From the NCBI RefSeq assembly GCF_018408855.1, contig NZ_AP024322.1:930001-994000 (forward strand): a stretch of DNA of 64,000 nt, read 5' to 3'. This document shows positions 58,675 to 64,000 of this stretch, in pieces. Position 1 is the stretch's first letter. The number at the start of each line of letters is the position of its first letter. The stretch is from Caballeronia sp. NK8. GTDB taxonomy: Bacteria > Pseudomonadota > Gammaproteobacteria > Burkholderiales > Burkholderiaceae. The notes under the pieces are model-generated. The model did no database searches and had not been told where the DNA came from. It saw only the letters and a list, made by a program, of their open reading frames with translations. Position numbers and translations under genes: made by a program.

Positions 58675-61296
58675 ATGAAGTCACGCAACCTCGCGCATGA
58701 CCGCGCGTGGGCGTCTGTCGCGATATCCTGGATGGCGGCGCTCGTGCGCCAGCGCGCGCGCCGCGCTTCCGGCGCGTTCTCACTCGTCGCATTCGTCGCG
58801 GCTATCGTGCTCGCGGCGCCTGCCGCCCAGGCGGCGGGTCCCGCACTCACGCTGCCGTCCTTTCAGGAACTGATCACGCCGGCCGCGCCCGCATCCGCGC
58901 CGGACGCTGCGTCCGCGCCGGCGATGTCCGATGCGGAGATGGTGCGCTCGCTCGACAACATCATCGGCACGCTCGACAGCGACAAGCAGCGCGCCGCGCT
59001 CGTCTCGCAACTGAAACACCTGCGCGATGCCAAGCGCGCCGCCGATGACGCGCTTCCGGCAGCGGGCGCGACAGCCGCTTCCGCAACGCCGGACGCCACG
59101 GCAAGCGGCACGCCCGCAGCGGGTGCAGCGGCGCCGTCCGGCGCGACGGCATCGTCGGTCGTGGCGACGATCGCGCAGAACGCCGGCCTGCTCGGCGCGA
59201 TCGCATCGGCGCTCACCAATATCGAAGCCGACGTGAAGCGCGGCAAGACGCCGATCGCCTATTGGAGCGGGCGTTTCAACGCCGCCGGCAACGAACTTTT
59301 CACGATCGTCACGAGCCAGAGCCGCGAGTCGTTCGGCCACACGCTCTTCAACTATTTCGCGACGCTCGCGGGTTGGGGCGCGTGCGCGTTCGTGCTGGTG
59401 TATCTGCAGCGGCGCATGCAGACGCGTTACGGCATCGACACCGGCCTGCATTCGAATCCGACGACGCGCGAGCTGCTGCTCTTCACGATGCGCCGCGTCG
59501 CGCCGTACCTCTTCGCGTTTCTCGCGGCGCTGACCTTCACGCACTACATGCCGCTGTCGCTCGGACGCACGCTCGCGATGGTCACCGCCTATGCGATGGT
59601 CGCGGGCGCGGTGTTTTCCGCGATCTGCCTCATCATGTTCTCGCTGTTCGGCTCGGCGCATCGGCGCGTCGCGGTGAACCTGCTGATCATCCGTGCGCGG
59701 CGGCTGCTGTTTCTGATCGGCACGCTCGGCGCGCTCGGCGACGCGGCCGCCAACTACGACGTCGCGCAGCAGCTCGGCACCAATCTGTCCGCGCTCATTT
59801 CGACGTGCGCGAACATGGGCGCGGCGGGCCTCACCGCGTATTTCGCGCTCGCGTTCCAGCGGCCCGTCGCGCATCTGATCAGAAGCCGCACCTACGAGCA
59901 GCGCAATACGCGCAAGGCGGCGACCGAAACCTTCGAGGTGGTCGCGTCGCTGTGGCAGTTGCCGCTGCTGTTGCTCGCGTCGGCGTCGGTGGTGGCGACG
60001 CTGATGGGCATCGGCACATCCGAGAACGTGCTGCAGATGGCGATCGCGACCGCGGGCCTGCTCGTCGTTGCGTTCTTTCTCTCCGCGATCGTCGTGCGGA
60101 TCACGCGCCCGAAGTCGCGCAAGCCGCGCCGGCAATCGGCGTATGTGCGCAGACTCGTCAAGTTCGTCGGGACGATGATCGTGGTCGGCGTCTGGCTCGT
60201 GTTTCTCGAACTGTCGTCGCGTTTCTGGGGCTTCTCGCTCGCGCGCATGGCGGAGGAGAGCGTCGCGGCGCGCGGCATCACGCACGCGGTCGCGATGATC
60301 CTGCTGACGTTCTTCGTCGTGTGGCTGATCTGGATTCTGATCGATACGGGCATTCAGGAAGCGCTGCGGCCGGACGCGGCGCGGCGCGGCGGGCGCGGCC
60401 CGAGCATGCGCGCCCGCACGATGCTGCCGCTCGTGCGCAATGTCGTGTTCGTGTTCCTGCTGACAGCCGCGGCGATCGTCACCGCCGCGAATCTTGGTCT
60501 GAACGTGACGCCGCTGCTCGCGGGCGCGGGCGTGATCGGTCTTGCGGTCGGCTTCGGCGCGCAGTCGCTCGTCGCGGATCTGATCACGGGGCTTTTCATC
60601 ATCATCGAGGACACGATCTCGGTCGGCGATTCGATCGAGGTCGAGGGCGGCCACGCGGGCATCGTCGAAAGCCTGACGATTCGCACCGTGCGCCTGCGCG
60701 ACGGCCAGGGCGCGATCCACGCGATTCCGTTCTCGCAGATCAAGACGGTGAAAAACCTGTCGCGCGACTTCGCGTATGCGGTGTTCGAGGTGCGCGTGCC
60801 GTTCACGGCGGACGTCGACGAAGTCACGCAGATGATCCGCGAAGTCGGCGCCGAACTGATGGCCGATCTGCGCTATCGGCTCGAAATGCTCGGGCCGGTG
60901 GAAGTGTGGGGGCTGGACCGTTTCGATCCGAACTGGATGGTCGTGAAAGGGCAGATCAAGACGCGGCCACTGCAGCAATGGAGCGTCGCGCGGGCGTTCA
61001 ACCTGCGCATCAAGCGCAAGATGGACGAAGCCGGCATGGAGATTCCCGTGCCGCAGATGCATGTGCAGATGACGCGCGATGCGATGCTCGGCGCCGATGC
61101 CGCCGAAGGCCGCGAGCGCGCGCGCCGCATCTGGACGGGCGAGGCGCCGCCGGGCGCGCAGGAGGACGAAGCGGCGGTCGGCCCGGCGCTCTCGCGCGAT
61201 GTGTCGCACGAGCCGCAGCCGGCGCCCCCGCCGACCGATCAATCCGTGCCGATTCCGCCGCAGATTCCGACCGCCTCGGAACCGGGGAAGGGCTGA
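58675..61296 (+). CDS. large MscS-type mechanosensitive channel
   Basis: An 873-residue MscS-superfamily channel with a signal peptide (cleavage near AQAA, residue 53), an Ala/Pro-rich periplasmic segment to about 185, and roughly ten membrane helices before the MscS core. The pore helix and beta domain are visible in GAGVIGLAVGFGAQSLVADLITG followed by FIIIEDTISVGDSIEVEG. It resembles the long YbiO/MscM group. The C-terminus (about 815-873) is Pro/Glu-rich and disordered. It relieves turgor on osmotic downshift. It ends 7 bases from the convergent dioxygenase-family gene. Confidence 0.9.
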   Translation: MKSRNLAHDRAWASVAISWMAALVRQRARRASGAFSLVAFVAAIVLAAPAAQAAGPALTLPSFQELITPAAPASAPDAASAPAMSDAEMVRSLDNIIGTLDSDKQRAALVSQLKHLRDAKRAADDALPAAGATAASATPDATASGTPAAGAAAPSGATASSVVATIAQNAGLLGAIASALTNIEADVKRGKTPIAYWSGRFNAAGNELFTIVTSQSRESFGHTLFNYFATLAGWGACAFVLVYLQRRMQTRYGIDTGLHSNPTTRELLLFTMRRVAPYLFAFLAALTFTHYMPLSLGRTLAMVTAYAMVAGAVFSAICLIMFSLFGSAHRRVAVNLLIIRARRLLFLIGTLGALGDAAANYDVAQQLGTNLSALISTCANMGAAGLTAYFALAFQRPVAHLIRSRTYEQRNTRKAATETFEVVASLWQLPLLLLASASVVATLMGIGTSENVLQMAIATAGLLVVAFFLSAIVVRITRPKSRKPRRQSAYVRRLVKFVGTMIVVGVWLVFLELSSRFWGFSLARMAEESVAARGITHAVAMILLTFFVVWLIWILIDTGIQEALRPDAARRGGRGPSMRARTMLPLVRNVVFVFLLTAAAIVTAANLGLNVTPLLAGAGVIGLAVGFGAQSLVADLITGLFIIIEDTISVGDSIEVEGGHAGIVESLTIRTVRLRDGQGAIHAIPFSQIKTVKNLSRDFAYAVFEVRVPFTADVDEVTQMIREVGAELMADLRYRLEMLGPVEVWGLDRFDPNWMVVKGQIKTRPLQQWSVARAFNLRIKRKMDEAGMEIPVPQMHVQMTRDAMLGADAAEGRERARRIWTGEAPPGAQEDEAAVGPALSRDVSHEPQPAPPPTDQSVPIPPQIPTASEPGKG

Positions 61297-61303
61297 GCGT
61301 TCT

Positions 61304-61900
61304 TCAGGCCGCCAGCAGATCGTTGACGTGCGTGGCGATCTGCTCGCCCGCGACGCCGTAGATATGCAGCGACACGGCGCGCGCGGCGGTATCGGCGGGA
61401 TTGCCGAGCTGATGGATCGCGCCGCGCCCCGCATCCACGTAAGAAACCGCGCCTGGCGGGCGCGCGTGACGCCGCGTCTGCACCGCGCGATTGCCGGCGG
61501 CATCCCATCGATACAGCGTTTCTTCGAGGCCGCCTTCGATCACCGCATAGCCACACCAGGTCCGATGACCATGCACCGGGCTCGCCTGTCCCGGCTCCCA
61601 GACGAGCGCGGCGATCGCGTAGCGGTTGAGCGGATCGGCGGCGAGCAGATGACGGCGATAACCCTGCGGATTGCTCACGCGCTGATCGGGGCGCAGCAGG
61701 CCCGGATCGGCGACCGCGCGTTGCAGCGCAAGGCGCACGCGCTCGCCGAACGATGCGCGCGGCCCGGTTTCGGCGGCGAACGCCGCGTCGATCTCGCGGC
61801 ACAGTTGTTCGAGCGCCGGGCTTTGATGGGCGGGGGAATCCGAAGCCGGATGAGCCGGGGAGAAGGGCCGCGCCGGGCCGCTGACATGTTCGAGTCGCAT
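61304..61900 (-). CDS. cysteine dioxygenase family protein
   Basis: A 198-residue cupin. The iron ligands are His110 and His112 in PVHGHRTW and His163 in GAIHQLGN, as in cysteine dioxygenase; related bacterial enzymes act on 3-mercaptopropionate or similar thiols, and the substrate cannot be decided here. Cys116 lies near where mammalian CDO has its Tyr-linked Cys, and Tyr181 could pair with it, but the spacing is one residue off. ATG at 61900 is used; an upstream in-frame TTG at 61960 would add 20 residues. It is divergent from an Lrp-type regulator. Confidence 0.87.
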   Translation of the reverse strand: MRLEHVSGPARPFSPAHPASDSPAHQSPALEQLCREIDAAFAAETGPRASFGERVRLALQRAVADPGLLRPDQRVSNPQGYRRHLLAADPLNRYAIAALVWEPGQASPVHGHRTWCGYAVIEGGLEETLYRWDAAGNRAVQTRRHARPPGAVSYVDAGRGAIHQLGNPADTAARAVSLHIYGVAGEQIATHVNDLLAA

Positions 61901-62027
61901 AGTGGATGGAGCCGTCTGTTTGTCGTTATCGATCGGCTTATTTATACCGGCTTGCCTCAAGAATTAGTTTCCATATAATTCCGCTCGAACATCCAGAAAT
62001 AGAATAATTTCCTATAAGGGGCGCAGC
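61901..62027. promoter_or_regulatory. divergent promoter region, dioxygenase / Lrp gene
   Basis: 127 bases, AT-richer than the flanks. On the plus strand TTGCCT at 61952-61957, a 16-base spacer and a perfect TATAAT at 61974-61979 form a promoter for the regulator, with a leader of about 42 bases. AT-rich half-sites around 61965-62015 could be Lrp-type binding sites, which is inference. Confidence 0.55.
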
Positions 62028-62501
62028 ATGGGAATGGACCTCATCGACCGCAAGTTGCTCGAATTGCTGCAGAACGATGTGACGATGCCCATCGCGGAGC
62101 TCGCGCAGCGGGTGAATCTGTCGCAGACGCCTTGCTGGAAGCGGGTGCAGCGCCTGAAGGAAACGGGCGTGATCCGCGCGCAGGTGGCGCTGTGCGATCC
62201 GAAGAAGCTCGGCGTCGGCACGACCGTTTTCGTCGCGGTGCGGACGAACCAGCACACGCAGACGTGGGCTGAAGATTTCACGCGCGCGGTGCGCGATATT
62301 CCGGAAGTGGTCGAGGTGTATCGGATGAGCGGCGAAACCGATTATCTGTTGCGCGTGGTGGTGTCCGATATCGACGACTACGATCGCGTGTACAAGCTGC
62401 TCATTCGCGCGGTGCCGCTTTATGACGTGAGTTCGAGCTTTGCGATGGAGCAGATCAAGTATTCGACGGCGTTGCCGGTCAGGCCGACGCTGGAGAGTTG
62501 A
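62028..62501 (+). CDS. Lrp/AsnC family transcriptional regulator
   Basis: A 157-residue regulator. The helix-turn-helix is at about residues 20-42 (IAELAQRVNLSQTPCWKRVQRL) and the RAM effector domain follows (VPEVVEVYRMSGETDYLLRVVV-like segment near 90-115). Lrp-type proteins usually sense amino acids and often regulate a divergent neighbour, here the cysteine dioxygenase-family gene. The ribosome-binding site (AAGGGG) lies 6 bases before the ATG. The effector is unknown; cysteine or another thiol is a guess. Confidence 0.9.
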   Translation: MGMDLIDRKLLELLQNDVTMPIAELAQRVNLSQTPCWKRVQRLKETGVIRAQVALCDPKKLGVGTTVFVAVRTNQHTQTWAEDFTRAVRDIPEVVEVYRMSGETDYLLRVVVSDIDDYDRVYKLLIRAVPLYDVSSSFAMEQIKYSTALPVRPTLES

Positions 62502-62530
62502 GGAGCCTTAACGTGCGCCGCAAACAAAGA

Positions 62531-62549
62531 GCCGCCCGGTGAGGGCGGC
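62531..62549. repeat. short GC-rich hairpin
   Basis: A 7-bp stem (GCCGCCC / GGGCGGC) with a 5-base loop, 29 bases after the Lrp gene stop. No T-run follows on the plus strand; a T-rich stretch follows on the minus strand. It may be a weak terminator. Confidence 0.4.
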
Positions 62550-62772
62550 ACAACGCGTCCGGTCACAAGGTATCCCGGTCTTGCCCCTTGCAGCCCTTGC
62601 CGGGATCGGACGCGCATGGAATCGTGAGTAGTATCGTCATCCGGCGCGCGTCGTTCAAGCGACAGGGTGCAGCACAGAATTTCGCGCGCGGCGTGCGCGT
62701 TCCGAAACGACGCGGACCAGCGCTGCGCGAACCGCCTCGGCCGCAATCCAACTGAAACCCAACCCGAGTACC

Positions 62773-63033
62773 ATGTCGGGTCCTTTCCCACACCGCGTCA
62801 CACACCATTTCATGACCCACGACCCCCGCGACTCCCGCCCGACGGACGGCAAGCCCAAGAAAAATCCGACGCGCGCGGTCAGCGTGTTCATCGTCGTCGT
62901 GGTGTTGCTGGTGATCGGCACGGTCCTCTTCAACGCGATCCGTGAAAAGCGCGCGTTCGATCAGCAAAACGCGCAACCCTCCGCCGCGAGCGACGTGCGG
63001 CCGGCCGTGCCCGCGATCGGCGCGTCACAGTAA
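62773..63033 (+). CDS. small single-span membrane protein, unknown
   Basis: An 86-residue protein (73 if read from the ATG at 62812) with one membrane helix (VSVFIVVVVLLVIGTVLF) between a charged Arg/Asp/Lys-rich N-terminus and a polar C-terminus. I do not recognise it; proteins of this type are common in Burkholderiaceae. Start choice is open: a weak GAG precedes 62773, nothing precedes 62812, whose protein start MTHDPRDSRPTDG looks more natural. It lies between the Lrp gene and the FUSC-family gene (convergent). Confidence 0.6.
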   Translation: MSGPFPHRVTHHFMTHDPRDSRPTDGKPKKNPTRAVSVFIVVVVLLVIGTVLFNAIREKRAFDQQNAQPSAASDVRPAVPAIGASQ

Positions 63034-63048
63034 CGCGGTAGCGCCCCG

Positions 63049-64000
63049 TCACACCGGAAGACGAATCTGCGCGGCATCCTTGCCGATGAGCGACGAGGCC
63101 GTCAGCATCTGCTTGCATTGATGCGCGAGCAGTTTCAGGTCGTGAAGCGCATCGGCGGGCAAGGATTGCGCGCGCTCGGCATCGACGACCATCTTGTCGA
63201 GATCGCGCCGAAGTTCCTTGAGCGCATCCGCTTGCGCGGGCGGCGCATCGGGCTTGGGCGCGGCGGGCAGTTCGCCCTCGGCGCCCGCGAGGTTGTCGCG
63301 CACGACGCCGAAGGTGCGCTGCACCGGCTCGAACGGCTGGCCGCCCGCTTCGTTGAGCGACTGCAGCAGCGGCGCGGCGGCGGTGATCTGCGAAGCCAGC
63401 ACATGGCTTTGTACGAGCAGATCGTTCAATTCGGCGACGTATCTTTGCTGCGGCTTCGGCTCCAGCATCATGCGCTGGAACGCCTGCGCCAGATTGGCGA
63501 ACGCGATATGCACATTCTTGCGCGCAAGCCGATAGCGGAAGTCGCGGTCGAGCGCGGTAGCGGCGACCGTGGCTGCGGCGGATGCGCCCTTGCTCGCCGT
63601 CGCCGCCGTGCTTTCGCCGATGCTCACCGACGACAGACGCTGCGCCGTCGCGCTCGCGGCCTTCATCGCCGGGTCGGTGACCAGCGCGGGTTCGCTGACG
63701 GCTTCGGCGTTGACCGCGACGGTTTGGGCCGCCGCTTCCGCAACCGCCGACGCCGCCACCGCCACCGCGTTCGCATCGGCGAATACAGCGCGCTCGACCG
63801 GCGTTTCCATCGTCGATGAAGCAGCCGCGCGGGCCTTCTCCGCGGGCGACGCCGGCTTCGCCCGCCACCACCAGCTCGCTTCCAGATAGCTGCGCGTCGC
63901 GGCGAGCAGATCCTTCACGAGCTTGCCCATCAGGCGATATTCCCAGTACGGAAAGAGATGGCTCGCCGCGATGGCGATCGCGCAGCCGACGACCGTATCG
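63049..64000 (-). CDS. FUSC family membrane protein, C-terminal part
   Basis: The 3' part of a gene that continues past the right edge. From the edge the frame reads DTVVGCAIAIAASHLFPYW, the conserved FUSC/YccS motif (DTxxGxxIA...PxWE), then MGKLVKDLLAATRSYLEA and a cytoplasmic C-terminal domain of about 290 residues. An ATG at 63930 sits inside this motif region and is not a true start. FUSC proteins are inner-membrane exporters or transporters for aromatic acids or fusaric acid. The C-terminal part contains a long Ala/Thr/Val-rich, low-complexity insert at about 45-125. Confidence 0.82.
   Translation of the reverse strand, partial: DTVVGCAIAIAASHLFPYWEYRLMGKLVKDLLAATRSYLEASWWWRAKPASPAEKARAAASSTMETPVERAVFADANAVAVAASAVAEAAAQTVAVNAEAVSEPALVTDPAMKAASATAQRLSSVSIGESTAATASKGASAAATVAATALDRDFRYRLARKNVHIAFANLAQAFQRMMLEPKPQQRYVAELNDLLVQSHVLASQITAAAPLLQSLNEAGGQPFEPVQRTFGVVRDNLAGAEGELPAAPKPDAPPAQADALKELRRDLDKMVVDAERAQSLPADALHDLKLLAHQCKQMLTASSLIGKDAAQIRLPV

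Noticed and set aside
58780..61503. A 907-codon minus-strand frame across the MscS gene
   Set aside because: Arg/His-rich shadow of the channel gene, with no recognisable feature.
1..64000. CRISPR array, insertion sequence, prophage, tRNA or rRNA genes
   Set aside because: I looked for regularly spaced repeats, transposase motifs, phage genes and tRNA/rRNA-like stems and found none I could support.

Overview
The window is 64 kb of GC-rich chromosomal DNA, mostly housekeeping, from a betaproteobacterium of the Burkholderiaceae (Burkholderia, Paraburkholderia or Caballeronia type). I infer this from the codon use and from the gene content: an intracellular PHB depolymerase with Cys183/Asp355/His388, an orphan rsxB beside nth, a dnaE-linked LPS glycosyltransferase cluster, and an rng-maf-rlmH-rsfS-nadD-hemF block. 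I saw no rRNA or tRNA gene, insertion sequence, prophage, CRISPR array or integration scar. Genus and species cannot be fixed by eye.

Layout. 0-7 kb: MoxR ATPase / GNAT / VWA operon (minus), two tandem c-type cytochromes (plus), the rsxB-nth-DUF1841 operon (minus) and a TetR regulator. 7-14.3 kb: phaZ, a GH15 glucoamylase-like enzyme, two small hypothetical genes, an exported lactonase-fold beta-propeller and a ZntB/CorA transporter. 14.3-24.4 kb: a long FtsK translocase, a META-domain lipoprotein, purT, two small envelope proteins, the RhlE helicase, and trhO-gluQ for tRNA modification. 24.6-35.8 kb: dnaE, then an envelope polysaccharide cluster of one GT4, two GT2, an O-antigen ligase/polymerase, msbA and a CotH-kinase lipoprotein. 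35.8-44 kb (minus): rng, maf, rlmH, rsfS, nadD, hemF, purD, yebC and upp. 44-47.8 kb: a divergent SDR, mgsA, quinone reductase, a KdpE-type regulator without its kinase, and an NAD(P)-binding protein. 47.9-57 kb: an mdtABC-type RND efflux operon and an IclR regulator. 57-64 kb: a candidate small RNA, small membrane and lipoproteins, a large MscS channel, a divergent cysteine-dioxygenase-family/Lrp pair, and a FUSC-family protein cut by the window edge.

How the genes relate. Several sets look co-transcribed from spacing or overlap: hemF-nadD (10-nt overlap), dnaE-GT4 (TGATG overlap), mdtA-mdtB-mdtC (27 and 3 nt), rsxB-nth (16 nt) and trhO-gluQ (9 nt). Strong symmetric hairpins separate convergent units at about 3.9, 7.0 and 22.6 kb.

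I did not find a clearly new multi-gene system. The observations most worth following are a promoter-terminator pair with no coding gene between them (57.14-57.31 kb), a 69-residue Ser/Thr/Ala insert in MdtC absent from its sister MdtB, an exported CotH kinase beside msbA, an SDR without the Tyr/Lys catalytic pair, and the orphan RsxB and KdpE.
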